Assembly (NCBI GenBank): GCA_017303835.1
Contig: JAFLBI010000001.1
Span: 1,116,001-1,180,000, forward strand
Origin: Chitinophagales bacterium
GTDB taxonomy: Bacteria > Bacteroidota > Bacteroidia > Chitinophagales > Chitinophagaceae
Direction of reading: 5' to 3'
Length of the DNA: 64,000 bases
Numbering within the stretch: position 1 is the stretch's first letter; every line of letters starts with the position of its first letter. Below are positions 1 to 10,336 of this stretch, piece by piece. The notes under the pieces are model-generated. The model did no database searches. It saw nothing but the letters and a program-made list of their open reading frames with translations, and was not told the origin of the DNA. Both the position numbers and the translations under genes were made by a program.

Positions 1-3
1 TTG

Positions 4-1020
4 TTAAATGGTTAGTTGGATGCCCAGCCCCGGCGCTTCTGTTACACGCACGTGGCCGTTATCATAGATTAGTCCTGTAGCAATATCTTCAGCCAACAAA
101 AGCGGACCGTCCACATCTACATGATCTAATTGCGGCATACAATGCGCAATAGCTGCAGAACCAACTGTGTGTTCATTCATGCTTCCCATCATCACTTGCA
201 AACCCAATCCCCTTGCTTCTTTGATCATGCGCAAAGCAGGTGTAATACCGCTACACTTTGTCAACTTAATATTGATACCATGAAAATGCCCCGCACATTT
301 TTTCACATCATGCTCTGAAACACAACTCTCATCTGCAAACAAAGGAATGCTTGATTGCGCATACAAAATCTTCATGCCTTCCCAATTGTCTTTTGAAAGC
401 GGTTGTTCAATCATGTCAACACCCAATGCTTTCAATGCAGGTATCAATTGCAAAGCCTGCTCTACCGTCCAGCCTGCATTTGCATCTACACGAATCGCCG
501 CATCGGTTTCGGCACGCAGTGCTTTGATGATGGCAATATCATCTGGTGTACCCAGTTTTACTTTGTACACCGGCCAAGGCTTTTCTTTGAGCTTGGCCAC
601 CATGGTGGGAACATCCGCAATACCGATGGTATAATCTGTTACAGGTGTATTCGTCCACTCTGTTTGCCAAAGGCGATACAGTGGCTGCCCCTTCATCTTG
701 CCAATCAAATCCCATGCAGCTATATCCAAAGCACAAACCAGAAAAGGATCATTGGGTAACAAATGATGCAGGTAATGCCAGTATCGTTCCGGTTCTGTAA
801 AAGCAAATTTTTCGATCATCTTGCGCTTGGCTTCGATGGTTTCAATCATGCTTTCTACCGTTACATTGTAATACGTAATCGCCGGTGCTTCGCCATAGCC
901 CATCCAATTGCCCAATTGCAGGGCAACCAATAAAGATGGCTGGTGTGTTTTTGTTCGGCCGCCGGAGATGGTAAAGGGATAACGGAAGGGTAATTCCGTT
1001 TTACGGTAATACAATTGCAC
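4..1020 (-). CDS. Dipeptide epimerase (enolase superfamily, L-Ala-D/L-Glu epimerase type)
   Basis: Racemises the second residue of dipeptides such as L-Ala-D-Glu, a step in recycling murein peptides in the cytoplasm. The 338-residue protein has the family's full length. Visible residues are the catalytic KxK pair (K153, K155, in YKVKLG), metal ligands D179 (RVDAN), E205 (IEQPL) and D230 (ADES), and the opposing K252 in NIKLTK. The start codon is GTG (GTG CAA TTG). It lies just downstream of clpC and a terminator whose T-run also reads as a -7 promoter box, so it is probably transcribed on its own. Substrate preference cannot be read from sequence; another dipeptide or N-acyl amino acid is possible. 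Confidence 0.88.
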   Translation of the reverse strand: MQLYYRKTELPFRYPFTISGGRTKTHQPSLLVALQLGNWMGYGEAPAITYYNVTVESMIETIEAKRKMIEKFAFTEPERYWHYLHHLLPNDPFLVCALDIAAWDLIGKMKGQPLYRLWQTEWTNTPVTDYTIGIADVPTMVAKLKEKPWPVYKVKLGTPDDIAIIKALRAETDAAIRVDANAGWTVEQALQLIPALKALGVDMIEQPLSKDNWEGMKILYAQSSIPLFADESCVSEHDVKKCAGHFHGINIKLTKCSGITPALRMIKEARGLGLQVMMGSMNEHTVGSAAIAHCMPQLDHVDVDGPLLLAEDIATGLIYDNGHVRVTEAPGLGIQLTI

Positions 1021-1036
1021 AGGTAAATATTTTAGG

Positions 1037-1044
1037 CAAAAATA
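1037..1044 (-). promoter_or_regulatory. -7 box TATTTTTG in front of the epimerase gene
   Basis: On the minus strand this reads TATTTTTG, a match to the Bacteroidota -7 consensus TAnnTTTG, 17 bases before the GTG start. It coincides with the T-run of the clpC terminator. Pattern match only; no clear TTG at -33. Confidence 0.45.
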
Positions 1045-1066
1045 ATCCCCGCAGTGTTGCGGGGAT
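1038..1066 (-). terminator. Rho-independent terminator after clpC
   Basis: A 9-bp perfect stem (ATCCCCGCA/TGCGGGGAT, 1045-1053 with 1058-1066) and a 4-base loop are followed on the minus strand by TATTTTT. It lies directly after the clpC stop codon. Confidence 0.85.
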
Positions 1067-1071
1067 GTTTT

Positions 1072-3612
1072 TTATACGTTGGCGTTTTCTTCTGTTTCGG
1101 ATCGCTTCAGTGTGAATGTGAGTTTACCGTTTTCCTTATCCAAGCCGGCAATCAGCACATCACCTTGCTTCACGTTCATATTCAGGATTTCTTCTGCTAA
1201 AGGATCTTCCAAATGCTTCTGAATAGCTCTGTGGAGCGGACGAGCACCAAACTGTACATCATAACCCTTATCGGCAATAAAGTCCTTGGCTTCGTCTGTC
1301 AGCTCCAGTGAGAAGCCCAGATTACCCAGTCGCTTGGTAACACCCTTCATGAGGATGTTGATGATCTCATGGATATTCTCCTTGCTCAGAGAATTGAAGA
1401 TGATCACATCATCAATACGGTTCAGGAATTCAGGCGAGAATGTGCGCTTGAGCGCTTTTTCAATCACGGCCTTATTGTTTTCTTCCTGATTCTGAATACG
1501 CGCAGCTGTAGCAAAACCCACACCATCACCAAACTCCTTCAACTGACGTACACCAATGTTTGAAGTCATGATGATCAGAGTATTCTTGAAATCTACTTTA
1601 CGGCCCAAACCATCTGTAAGCTGTCCATCATCCAATACCTGCAACAAAATATTGTAGATATCTGGGTGCGCTTTTTCGATTTCATCCAGCAGGATAACGC
1701 TGTAAGGTTTGCGGCGTACTTTTTCAGTCAACTGTCCGCCTTCTTCATAACCCACATAGCCGGGAGGTGCACCTATTAAGCGACTTACAGTGAATTTCTC
1801 CATGTACTCACTCATATCGATACGGATGAGCGCATCCTCTGAATCGAACATATAGCGGGCCAGGGAGCGGGCTAATTCAGTTTTACCCACACCGGTAGGT
1901 CCAAGGAAAATAAACGTACCAATGGGCTTCTTAGGATCTTTCAGACCTACTCTGTTACGCTGGATAGCTTTCACCACTTTTAGAATGGCTTCATCCTGTC
2001 CTATCACCATACCACGCATGTCTTCCGACATTCTACGCAGTTTCTCAGTTTCGGCCTGAACCATACGCTTCACAGGAATACCCGTCATCATACTCACCAC
2101 TTCTGCAATATGCTCTTCCGTGATAGGATAACGCGCATGCTTGCTCTCCTCTTCCCACTCAGCCTTTGCCTTCTCCAATTCTTCGCCCAATCGCTTTTCT
2201 GTATCACGCAGCGCAGCAGCTTCTTCAAAACGCTGGCTCTTGACTACCTTATTCTTTTCAACTTTTACTTCTTCAATCTTCTTTTCCAGTTCCAGGATAC
2301 TCTCTGGCACATTGATGTTCTTTAAGTGCACACGGGCACCCACTTCATCCAATACATCGATTGCTTTATCCGGAAGCAGACGATCCGTCATATAACGATC
2401 ACTCAGCTTAACGCAGGCCTGAATGGCTTCATCATCATAGCGTACGCTGTGGTAATCTTCGTACTTGGATTTGATATTTTCCAGAATCTGGATGGTTTCT
2501 TCCACACTTGGCGGATCAACAATCACTTTTTGGAAACGACGATCCAATGCACCATCTTTCTCGATGTACATACGGTATTCATCCAAAGTAGATGCACCAA
2601 TGCACTGGAGTTCGCCACGGGCCAATGCAGGCTTGAAGATATTGCTAGCATCCAGCGAACCGCTGGCACCACCTGCACCAACTATCGTATGAATTTCATC
2701 AATGAAGAGAATCACATCTCTGTTCTTCTCCAATTCATTCATGATGGCTTTCATGCGTTCTTCAAACTGACCACGGTATTTGGTACCAGCAACCAAAGCT
2801 GCTAAGTCTAAACTGATCACACGCTTATCAAACAATACACGACTCACTTTGCGCTGCACAATGCGGAGGGCCAAACCTTCCACGATAGCAGTCTTACCCA
2901 CACCAGGCTCACCGATGAGGATAGGGTTATTCTTTTTTCTACGAGAGAGAATCTGCGATACACGCTCTATCTCCGCTTCGCGACCAACAATTGGATCGAG
3001 TGTACCAGCTTCAGCTAAGCGGGTGATATCGCGACCGAAATTATCTAGCACAGGTGTTTTGCTCTTACCAGCTGCCTGCTTAGTGCCGCTACTCTTTTGC
3101 TGATAGCTACGCTTCTCTTCATCAAAATCATCTTCATTCTCATCAGCGAATTCACTGCGTGGATTCGGATTGGTAGTTCCTACCATGCCCAGCTCGTTGC
3201 GGAACATATCATAGTCCACATCAAACTGATTGAGTATTTGAGTAGCAATATTCTCCTTGTTCTTGAGAATACTCAGCATCAGGTGTTCTGTTTCAACAAG
3301 CGGACTCTTCAAAGCCTTGGCTTCAAGTACGGTTACGCGAATAACTTTCTCGGCTTGTTTGGTGAGGGGCAGACTATTGATATTGGCAATATTCTTGCCG
3401 GTCTTATCCTTCACAGCCAATTCTATTTCTTTACGCAGTTCGTACAAATCAACATTGAGATTTTTGAGGACTTTGATAGCGGTATTATCGCCGTCGCGAA
3501 TCAGCCCCAGCAGCAGATGCTCTGTGCCAATGAAGTCATTTCCAAGCCTTAACGCTTCCTCCCTGCTGAACGAAATGATCTCCTTTACTTGAGCGGAAAA
3601 ATTATTATCCAT
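1072..3612 (-). CDS. clpC: ATP-dependent Clp protease ATP-binding subunit ClpC
   Basis: Hsp100 unfoldase that feeds substrates to ClpP in the cytoplasm. The 846-residue product has the ClpC order: two N-terminal Clp repeats ([10 protein letters not shown] and again near residue 80), a first AAA+ module with Walker [10 protein letters not shown] near residue 237, a UVR-like coiled middle region, and a second AAA+ module with [10 protein letters not shown] near residue 574. I chose the ATG at 3612 because the conserved N-domain begins at MDNNFSAQ; the open frame extends 23 codons further upstream but that part looks unrelated to ClpC and overlaps the divergent gene's leader. It ends at a strong terminator. 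Confidence 0.96.
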   Translation of the reverse strand: MDNNFSAQVKEIISFSREEALRLGNDFIGTEHLLLGLIRDGDNTAIKVLKNLNVDLYELRKEIELAVKDKTGKNIANINSLPLTKQAEKVIRVTVLEAKALKSPLVETEHLMLSILKNKENIATQILNQFDVDYDMFRNELGMVGTTNPNPRSEFADENEDDFDEEKRSYQQKSSGTKQAAGKSKTPVLDNFGRDITRLAEAGTLDPIVGREAEIERVSQILSRRKKNNPILIGEPGVGKTAIVEGLALRIVQRKVSRVLFDKRVISLDLAALVAGTKYRGQFEERMKAIMNELEKNRDVILFIDEIHTIVGAGGASGSLDASNIFKPALARGELQCIGASTLDEYRMYIEKDGALDRRFQKVIVDPPSVEETIQILENIKSKYEDYHSVRYDDEAIQACVKLSDRYMTDRLLPDKAIDVLDEVGARVHLKNINVPESILELEKKIEEVKVEKNKVVKSQRFEEAAALRDTEKRLGEELEKAKAEWEEESKHARYPITEEHIAEVVSMMTGIPVKRMVQAETEKLRRMSEDMRGMVIGQDEAILKVVKAIQRNRVGLKDPKKPIGTFIFLGPTGVGKTELARSLARYMFDSEDALIRIDMSEYMEKFTVSRLIGAPPGYVGYEEGGQLTEKVRRKPYSVILLDEIEKAHPDIYNILLQVLDDGQLTDGLGRKVDFKNTLIIMTSNIGVRQLKEFGDGVGFATAARIQNQEENNKAVIEKALKRTFSPEFLNRIDDVIIFNSLSKENIHEIINILMKGVTKRLGNLGFSLELTDEAKDFIADKGYDVQFGARPLHRAIQKHLEDPLAEEILNMNVKQGDVLIAGLDKENGKLTFTLKRSETEENANV

Positions 3613-3696
3613 TGGGTAATTTGGATTTATACAATGATAACGAATATTTTTGAGGAAACTTGCTCCTCTATTTATACACATCTGTTAATGAATATT

Positions 3697-4098
3697 ATGC
3701 GTGTCAAAATTGATACCAAAGAGAAATTCACGGTGATTCATCCCGAAGAAACGGGGCTGACTGGCAGCCTGACTGCCAATTTAGCCGAGACCTGCAAAGG
3801 TATCTTGACACAGCCTGTAAGAAACGTGGTTTTGAATCTGGATGCCGTGTTGAGAATTGATGAAGATGCAGCGAGAGCACTAGCTGAATTGCAACATGGT
3901 TTTTACGAACAAAATGCCTCCTTTGTTGTTTGCGGCCTTCGGCCCGAAGTGGAAACAGTTTTTGAAGCAACCGAGTTACTGGAGTTCATGAACGTAACAC
4001 CTACTGAAAGCGAAGCCTGGGATATTGTGCAGATGGAAGAAATTGAACGCGAATTACTGGACAGTGATGATATGGAATTTGATAAGCAGGCTGAATGA
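3697..4098 (+). CDS. STAS-domain protein (anti-anti-sigma-like)
   Basis: A 133-residue protein with the sulphate transporter/anti-sigma antagonist fold, suggested by the pattern of a beta strand, then VVLNLDAVLRIDEDAARALAEL, then FVVCGLRPEVETVF. In the canonical family a Ser in the DSSG loop is phosphorylated; here the loop reads RIDEDAA with no Ser or Thr, so a phospho-switch is doubtful. The acidic tail (LLDSDDMEFD) is unusual. The open frame runs back to 3589, but the ATG at 3697 (or 3688) gives the best start and avoids overlap with clpC. Its stop overlaps the next start as ATGA, so it is translationally coupled to the J-domain gene. Partner unknown. Confidence 0.7.
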   Translation: MRVKIDTKEKFTVIHPEETGLTGSLTANLAETCKGILTQPVRNVVLNLDAVLRIDEDAARALAELQHGFYEQNASFVVCGLRPEVETVFEATELLEFMNVTPTESEAWDIVQMEEIERELLDSDDMEFDKQAE

Positions 4099-4733
4099 AT
4101 CTGAACGAAGATTACTATCGCTTATTACAGGTACATCCTGCAGCCACGCAACAGGAGATCAGAAAAGCATATAGAAAATTAGCCCATCAGTATCATCCTG
4201 ATAAAGCTGCTGCCAGTACGGCGCCGGAAGCTTTTGCAGTTTTGCAAAAAGCATACGCTACACTAAGCAATATCAATAGCAGAAAAAATTATGACCTCAT
4301 CTATTTCAGCAAACGCATCAATCAAGCGGCAGCCGCAGATGTTACAGACCCACGTCAATTGCTTCAGCTGATTATCAATCTCCGTAACCGAATTCAATCA
4401 CAGGATGCAAGTATGATCAACAGTGGTGCGGTACATGCCGAGTTGATGTTGATTTTATCTGAGCAACACTTGCAAATAGCCAATAATTCCAACGCTTATT
4501 TTAGGCAACAATTCCTCAGCGAAGTACAAGCTTGCTTAAGGCCTCTTGCTTACGCACAATCATCAGACATCACACAACACCTGCTTACTTTTTGCATACA
4601 TGAAACTAAAGGGCAAATTACCGCCATGCAGCGTGAACTCCTATGGGCAATGCGCTTACGGAAATATCAGTTGCTGATTGCCATTCTGATTACAACTGCG
4701 CTCTGTATTGGGATGTATTATTTGAACCAATAA
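4095..4733 (+). CDS. J-domain protein with C-terminal membrane anchor
   Basis: The first 65 residues are a DnaJ domain (YYRLLQVHPAATQQEIRKAY, then HQYHPDKAA), including the HPD tripeptide that stimulates DnaK ATPase. The middle is helical and unrecognised. Residues about 190-210 are a single hydrophobic span (LLIAILITTALCIGMYYL), so this is a tail-anchored J protein facing the cytoplasm. There is no Gly/Phe or zinc-finger region, so it is a class C co-chaperone, not DnaJ itself. It overlaps the STAS gene by 4 bases and ends at a bidirectional terminator. Its position next to clpC suggests a protein quality-control neighbourhood, which is inference. Confidence 0.85.
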   Translation: MNLNEDYYRLLQVHPAATQQEIRKAYRKLAHQYHPDKAAASTAPEAFAVLQKAYATLSNINSRKNYDLIYFSKRINQAAAADVTDPRQLLQLIINLRNRIQSQDASMINSGAVHAELMLILSEQHLQIANNSNAYFRQQFLSEVQACLRPLAYAQSSDITQHLLTFCIHETKGQITAMQRELLWAMRLRKYQLLIAILITTALCIGMYYLNQ

Positions 4734-4766
4734 AAAAGTCCCGGCTCATATATGGCCGGGACTTTT
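4734..4766. terminator. Bidirectional terminator between convergent genes
   Basis: A 12-bp perfect inverted repeat (4734-4745 with 4755-4766) has A-run and T-run flanks on both sides, so it can stop both the J-domain gene and the DUF4397 gene. Confidence 0.88.
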
Positions 4767-4782
4767 CAGTAAATCTATTTTC

Positions 4783-5514
4783 TTAGAAGCCTGAATATGC
4801 AGTAAGTGTTCTGGCATTTGCGCCAGAAGTAGTAGCATATGCTCCTCTGAATAATACAGTTACATAACGCTGTCTTCTAGCTATAAGGCCGTTCAGCTGC
4901 GTTAAGTTGGTGGTTGTACCTGTTGGTCTTACAAATAAAGTATCTGTAACACCGCCGGTTGGTACTGATTCATATGTAATGAATGGAGTTACACCAGTTG
5001 TAGCAATATTGGTAAACAGGTTTGCCTTACGCTTAGAAGAATAGATATCAACATTAGCAGTAGGACTCGCAATCAGGTTTACAAAACGGATTCTTGCATT
5101 TGTATCGGTTACAGGAACGTAATCATCTTTTACAACCATGTGTGTCACTGTTGGTGCAATACCATAAGTGAAAACACTGTAATAACCACCCGCGATAAAG
5201 TTCTGCGTAAAGTTTACCGCTGTTTGGGTAGTAGTAGGCAAAGTGTCTCTGATGGTAATAGCCCTTGAACCCGCATCAACTGCAAATTGCAATTCAGTTG
5301 ATGGGAAAAAACCGCCATAGGCAAGTGCCGCACCAGTTACCGCTTTATTATCTACATACACATAATTACGAGATGTGCCGGGAGCTGCATTGATTACCCG
5401 GACGAATGCTTTTCCTGAAAGGTCTCTTTGGTCGGTCGTGATAGACTGAAACTGCTTTTCGCAGGCTGTCAGCACAGTGCCGCCAATCAGGAGTGATAGA
5501 ATTATTTTTTTCAT
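4783..5514 (-). CDS. DUF4397-type lipoprotein
   Basis: A 243-residue lipoprotein: signal peptide MKKIILSLLIGGTVLTAC with Cys18 as lipidation site, then a domain rich in beta strands that looks like DUF4397 (VRVINAAPGTSRNYVYVDNK, and later RFVNLIASPTANVDIYSSK). The repeated pattern R(F/V)xNxxxxxxxVDxY suggests two related Ig-like halves. It is the third gene of a SusC-SusD operon, 25 bases after SusD, so it probably sits on the outer membrane as an accessory ligand-binding or surface protein. No catalytic motif is seen. Function within the uptake complex is inferred from position only. Confidence 0.75.
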   Translation of the reverse strand: MKKIILSLLIGGTVLTACEKQFQSITTDQRDLSGKAFVRVINAAPGTSRNYVYVDNKAVTGAALAYGGFFPSTELQFAVDAGSRAITIRDTLPTTTQTAVNFTQNFIAGGYYSVFTYGIAPTVTHMVVKDDYVPVTDTNARIRFVNLIASPTANVDIYSSKRKANLFTNIATTGVTPFITYESVPTGGVTDTLFVRPTGTTTNLTQLNGLIARRQRYVTVLFRGAYATTSGANARTLTAYSGF

Positions 5515-5539
5515 GCTCAGTTCAGTTTTGAATTGTCAA

Positions 5540-7195
5540 TTATTTAATCGAGAACCAACACTCTTTCAAGTGGTAATCATTCTTATCAGCACCAATACGC
5601 TTGATTTCGTTCAGGTTCCAAACATACTCAGCGTTAAAGCGAGGACGATATCTGTAGACAACTGATTTACCAGCATTGTCTTCAAACAGATCTGTACCTG
5701 TAGGCACTGCAAAACCTCTGAACACCTGCTCCCCTGTTTGAGGATCAAGGTCTGTGTAATGGTATCTTCTCATATCAACCCATGTTTCCAAAGCGCCAAA
5801 GCCATACTGCGCAATATACTTTTGCAGCATAATCTTGGTTCTGGTTAAGCCAGCAGCATTAGGCATAACGCTTGGCTGAGCCAGATAAGCATCTCTAACT
5901 GCAGTAGTGATTTCCTTACCTGCAGGAATGGCTCTGTTATACACTGTTGTAAGCATATCAAAATTCAATTCAATACCTTTTCTATATGCAGCCAAGGCTG
6001 TATTTCTATCACCTTTAATCAGTGCCGCTTCAGCTTTCATGAATTGCACTTCACTGGCAGTAATAACAGGCATGGGGCCATCATTTCTAAAAATGTATCT
6101 ACAATTGGCATCATTTGCGGGAGCAGCGTTATTGATAGCTGTTGTTTGCGCAACACCCCAGAAACTTTCGGGTCTGTCGTTTGCAGCAAGCGCAGATTGT
6201 CCGCGATTTCTGTCAACACCTCTGATGGTTCCGTTGGCGTTACCGCGAAGCATATACCATGCTCTTGGATCTTCAACACCGGAGAACTCAGGATTGGTTC
6301 CATTCATCAGATTTGCTATATATGAACTTTGACGAATGGCAGTAGGTGCTGTAACACCTGCTCCAGCAAGGTTACCTCTAAGCGGACCAAAGAAATTGGC
6401 AGTACCACTAATTCCACTATTTGCAAACCTAACCATACCATTTTCATCATTTGTCTGCATAGCCAAATCGCAATACTTGATCACAGAATCCGGCTTGTAG
6501 TCGTTCTTATTAGTAAGGTGATTATAGCTTCTTGCTAAGATGGCATAAACAAACTTCTTCCATTTGTTTACATCGCCATTGTAGAAATAAGCATCGCCTT
6601 TTGCCAGATTAGCCTGGCTTACACCATCACCTGTTCTGTTCAGAAGATCCAAAGCTTCAAAACAAAGCTTTCTTACACCATCATACACTACAGGCTGTTC
6701 ATCGAACTGGAAGGTAATTTGGTTGGTATTGAAAGCTTCTTTAAAGATAACATCACCGTAATAATCGGTTAATTGTAACCAGCTATGTGCGAGGATTGCT
6801 TTACCGGCACCGGCATAATCCCATTTCTTCTCATCTTCTGCCCACTCAATCATTTTGATACAGTTCTGACCGATATCATAATAATGTGAACGCCAAGTGG
6901 ATTGTGCCACATCGGCTGCACTCAAAATATGTCCAAAACGATCGAAGGGACTCAGTGTGTTCACAAAATGCCAGTAACCTACGTACTGACCTACATAACG
7001 GGCATCATTAATGGGGCCATGACCGGCATGGTTACATGCCATGGCACCAATCAGGTTAGGCATCAATGATTCTACCGGCACACGCACGTCTGCGTTGGGG
7101 TTACGATATGCTTCATCAATCAATTTTTTACAAGATGTTGCGGATAACACAACAGCTGAAAGCAAGATGACTGATTTAATAAGATGTTTTTTCAT
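5540..7195 (-). CDS. SusD/RagB-family outer-membrane lipoprotein
   Basis: Surface lipoprotein that caps a SusC-type TonB-dependent channel and captures ligand. The 551 residues start with a lipoprotein signal ending SATSC, followed by a SusD-like fold with tetratricopeptide-type helices; PNADVRVPVESLMPNLIGAM and the C-terminal ETWVDMRRYHYTDL are typical of the SusD-like_2 subfamily, which is often linked to peptides or unknown ligands. It follows the SusC gene by 15 bases and precedes the DUF4397 gene by 25. The ligand cannot be predicted because no degradative enzyme is present in the operon. Confidence 0.92.
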   Translation of the reverse strand: MKKHLIKSVILLSAVVLSATSCKKLIDEAYRNPNADVRVPVESLMPNLIGAMACNHAGHGPINDARYVGQYVGYWHFVNTLSPFDRFGHILSAADVAQSTWRSHYYDIGQNCIKMIEWAEDEKKWDYAGAGKAILAHSWLQLTDYYGDVIFKEAFNTNQITFQFDEQPVVYDGVRKLCFEALDLLNRTGDGVSQANLAKGDAYFYNGDVNKWKKFVYAILARSYNHLTNKNDYKPDSVIKYCDLAMQTNDENGMVRFANSGISGTANFFGPLRGNLAGAGVTAPTAIRQSSYIANLMNGTNPEFSGVEDPRAWYMLRGNANGTIRGVDRNRGQSALAANDRPESFWGVAQTTAINNAAPANDANCRYIFRNDGPMPVITASEVQFMKAEAALIKGDRNTALAAYRKGIELNFDMLTTVYNRAIPAGKEITTAVRDAYLAQPSVMPNAAGLTRTKIMLQKYIAQYGFGALETWVDMRRYHYTDLDPQTGEQVFRGFAVPTGTDLFEDNAGKSVVYRYRPRFNAEYVWNLNEIKRIGADKNDYHLKECWFSIK

Positions 7196-7210
7196 ATTAT
7201 GCTGTTTGTA

Positions 7211-10200
7211 TTATTTAAATGTTGCTCTGAAACCTATGTTAATACTAACTGGCGTTGGAATATTACCGTAATCAAAACCGGCAGCACCCACACCTCTTGT
7301 ACCTGCAGTGTTACCATTTACAGCTGGATCAGCACCAGTATAGTTGGTAATCAAAATCAGGTCGTTAGCAGTAATAAATGCAGAGAGTGATTTAATCCAG
7401 CTCAGTTCACGCAGTTCACGTGGACTAAATGTATAGCTGAGTGTGATATCACGCAGTCTTGCCCAGTTGATGTCTTTCTCAATGAAAGCTTCTTCCGGCA
7501 TACGTGCAGTGTAATAACCCTGGTTGTAATAAGGAATAACAACAATTGAGTTCTTGGTTGGATTCGCTGTATTCTGCAGACCGTCGTTCAAAACACCATC
7601 CACAATACGTGGAACCATACGATCATTCTGATTCTGGCTTCTACCAATCAGGTGCAGGAAGCGGCTGGTACCATTATAGATATCACCACCCATGCGGAAA
7701 TCCCACAAGAAATTCAAACGCCAGTTTTTATAGCTAAGGTTATTTACCCAACCCAAAGTAAATGTTGGGTTTCTGTCGCCTCTCACGACGAAGTTGGTTG
7801 TTGGATCAACTACAGGTAAGCCACTCAATGGGTCAATCAGAATCTGACCTGCATTGTTTCTTGTATAACCAATAGCAGTGATACTGGTTGTTGGTCCACC
7901 TACTACCAGACCACCACGTGCGTTACCGTAGAGCCATGTATCAGAGATATAGAATTCAGGTACATTGCTTGGCAAGCCTGTTACCTTATTCCACATTCTA
8001 TTAAAATTAAAGCGAGTATTCCAACGGAATTTCTTCGTTTGAACAGGCGTTGCATCGATAGCTACTTCCACACCTTCGTTCTGTGTAGAACCAACGTTCA
8101 GTGTATTCAGTACGAAACCTGTACCATAACTGGCACGGAAGTTCTCAACGATCTGCTTGGTGTTTTTGGTATTATAATATGTTACATCCAAATTGATCTT
8201 GTTATTCAGGAACTTCATTTCAGTACCCAGTTCATAAGTACTTTGTCTTTCAGGCTCCAGCTTTTCGTTTGCATTGGTAAAGCCGTAAGCAAAACCACCG
8301 CCGCTTACTGTTGCAATATTGAATACAGACTGGTTGGCATAAGGCGCACTTGACCTTGCCGTGTTAGCCAAAGAACCACGGAGTTTCCAATAGTTCATCA
8401 CATTACCACTCTTCAGGAAAGGAAGCAGATCTGTCATGATGAAACTCAAACTACCTGCTGGATAATTATAGTTTCTGAAGTCTTCAGGGAAGATAGATGA
8501 AGTCTCAAATCTGTGCGTATAAGTCAGGAAGATCATGTTCTTATAGTTCACAGAGAATTCACCGAAATAAGCCAGCTGTCTGTTGATAGAATAGTTAGGC
8601 AAACCCTTACGCGCATTGTTCAAACGTACACGAGTATTCTCGCGAGTATTTGAACTATCCTTGCTCGTAGAATCTTTCAGGTTGGTACCAACAACCGCAT
8701 AGTGCTGTGTTTCCAGATTCTGCCACATGTTACCGATCATCACACGACCATTGAAATCGCCCAGCTTTTTGGTTGCAGTTGCAGTGATGGTATGGTTATA
8801 GCCGTAATAGTTTCTGTAATAGTTATCCAATTGTCCACCCTGACCAGATGTTACCAGACTAGATGTTGGATGGCGGAATGTGAAACCGGTTTGTCTGTAG
8901 GTATCGTAACCAAATCTACCAGAAACGAGTAACCATGGAAACAAGTTTACGTTAATACCCAGTGTAGATACCCAACGTTCCAGGTTATCACGGCTTCTGT
9001 TGAAGTTCACGTTAAAGAATGGGTTATCTGCTTCATTGTTGGGGTTGCTACCAAACAGTAAGCTTTTGTTACCACTTGCGTCAATGTAATCAGAAACATC
9101 ATCTGTTGGAGGCCACTGCAATAAATTCAACAAATAACCACCAGCACCACGCAAAGGCTTATCGTTCTCAGAGTTGGTATAAGCAATAGATGGCGTAATT
9201 TCTATTTTCTTACCAATCTTGGTGGTGTTAGACAAACGGAAATTATATCTTCTCAATCTGTTATTGGGCACCACAGAAGTTTGATCGAAATACGTTCCGG
9301 AAAAACGGAAGCTGTAATTCTTTTTACCGAAATCAAGACCTACGTTATGTGTCTGTGCCAAACCCATTTGGAAGAAACGGTCAAGGTTGTCATACATTTT
9401 TGTTCCTTCTGGGTAGGCAGGACCGAAATAGCTGAAACTATTTTCAGGTACACCGTTGGTACCGCTGGAAAACATATTGGAGTACTTAGGGAAACGATTC
9501 AAGCTTGTGAAACGGAAGCTATTGTCATAAGCAACATTCAGTTTGCCAGTTGCTTTCGCTTTTTTAGTTGTGATAACAATGGCACCAGAGCTTGCCTGAG
9601 AACCATACAGGGCTGTAGCTTCAGGGCCTTTCAGCACAGTGATAGACTCGATATCGTTCGGGTTTAAATCCGCAATACGGTTGGTATAGTCATTGTCTCT
9701 GTTAGGTCTGTCAGAAGCCAAACCAGTAGAAGCACCACCACCACTTTCGTTTACAGTCTGGTTATCCAGAATAATACCATCTACTACAAACAAAGGAGAG
9801 TTATCCAATGCCATTGAGTTGAAACCCCTCAGAACGATTTGTGAAGAAGCACCTGCTACACCACTGGTAGGTGTGATGGTAGCACCCGCAATTCTTCCCT
9901 GAAGGCTGTTCAAAAAGTTTTCACGCTGTGTTTCCTGAACCTCACCACCAGACAATTTTTGAGTAGAATAACCCAATTCTCTTGGCTTTCTTTTTTGGTC
10001 CATCGCTACAACTACCACATCATCCAGTTCGGATGCTTCACTCTTCAATTTTACGTTGTAGTTGGCACCATCACGAACTGTTACACGCTGTGCTTCATAT
10101 CCAACATAGGATACCTGCAGCACCTGTCCGTTACTGGCTTTAATGGTGAAATTACCTTTGGCGTCTGTCTTCACTGCAGTTGTCTTACCTGCAACGCGTA

Positions 10201-10336
10201 CAGTTACACCCTCTAATGCTTCACCTTTTTCAAGGTCGCGCACGGAACCCGTTACAATCACTTCCTGCGCATTGGCTTGTAGTGCAAACAAGAATAGTAA
10301 GGGCACTATCCTCATTAAGCTCGCTAGTTTTCTCAT
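7211..10336 (-). CDS. SusC/RagA-family TonB-linked outer-membrane receptor
   Basis: TonB-dependent importer of 1041 residues. In order: signal peptide ending QANAQ; an N-terminal carboxypeptidase-like beta-sandwich (VTGSVRDLEKGEALEGVTV) near residues 25-105; a plug domain with VDGIILDN and LKGPEATALYGSQASSGAI; and a 22-strand barrel that ends in aromatic-rich NIGFRATFK. No N-terminal signalling extension (secretin/TonB short domain) is present, so it is unlikely to control an anti-sigma factor directly. First gene of the SusC-SusD-DUF4397 operon. Family and role are certain; cargo is unknown. Confidence 0.95.
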   Translation of the reverse strand: MRKLASLMRIVPLLFLFALQANAQEVIVTGSVRDLEKGEALEGVTVRVAGKTTAVKTDAKGNFTIKASNGQVLQVSYVGYEAQRVTVRDGANYNVKLKSEASELDDVVVVAMDQKRKPRELGYSTQKLSGGEVQETQRENFLNSLQGRIAGATITPTSGVAGASSQIVLRGFNSMALDNSPLFVVDGIILDNQTVNESGGGASTGLASDRPNRDNDYTNRIADLNPNDIESITVLKGPEATALYGSQASSGAIVITTKKAKATGKLNVAYDNSFRFTSLNRFPKYSNMFSSGTNGVPENSFSYFGPAYPEGTKMYDNLDRFFQMGLAQTHNVGLDFGKKNYSFRFSGTYFDQTSVVPNNRLRRYNFRLSNTTKIGKKIEITPSIAYTNSENDKPLRGAGGYLLNLLQWPPTDDVSDYIDASGNKSLLFGSNPNNEADNPFFNVNFNRSRDNLERWVSTLGINVNLFPWLLVSGRFGYDTYRQTGFTFRHPTSSLVTSGQGGQLDNYYRNYYGYNHTITATATKKLGDFNGRVMIGNMWQNLETQHYAVVGTNLKDSTSKDSSNTRENTRVRLNNARKGLPNYSINRQLAYFGEFSVNYKNMIFLTYTHRFETSSIFPEDFRNYNYPAGSLSFIMTDLLPFLKSGNVMNYWKLRGSLANTARSSAPYANQSVFNIATVSGGGFAYGFTNANEKLEPERQSTYELGTEMKFLNNKINLDVTYYNTKNTKQIVENFRASYGTGFVLNTLNVGSTQNEGVEVAIDATPVQTKKFRWNTRFNFNRMWNKVTGLPSNVPEFYISDTWLYGNARGGLVVGGPTTSITAIGYTRNNAGQILIDPLSGLPVVDPTTNFVVRGDRNPTFTLGWVNNLSYKNWRLNFLWDFRMGGDIYNGTSRFLHLIGRSQNQNDRMVPRIVDGVLNDGLQNTANPTKNSIVVIPYYNQGYYTARMPEEAFIEKDINWARLRDITLSYTFSPRELRELSWIKSLSAFITANDLILITNYTGADPAVNGNTAGTRGVGAAGFDYGNIPTPVSINIGFRATFK

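Noticed and set aside
2326-2805. 159-codon frame opposite clpC
   Set aside because: Shadow of clpC.
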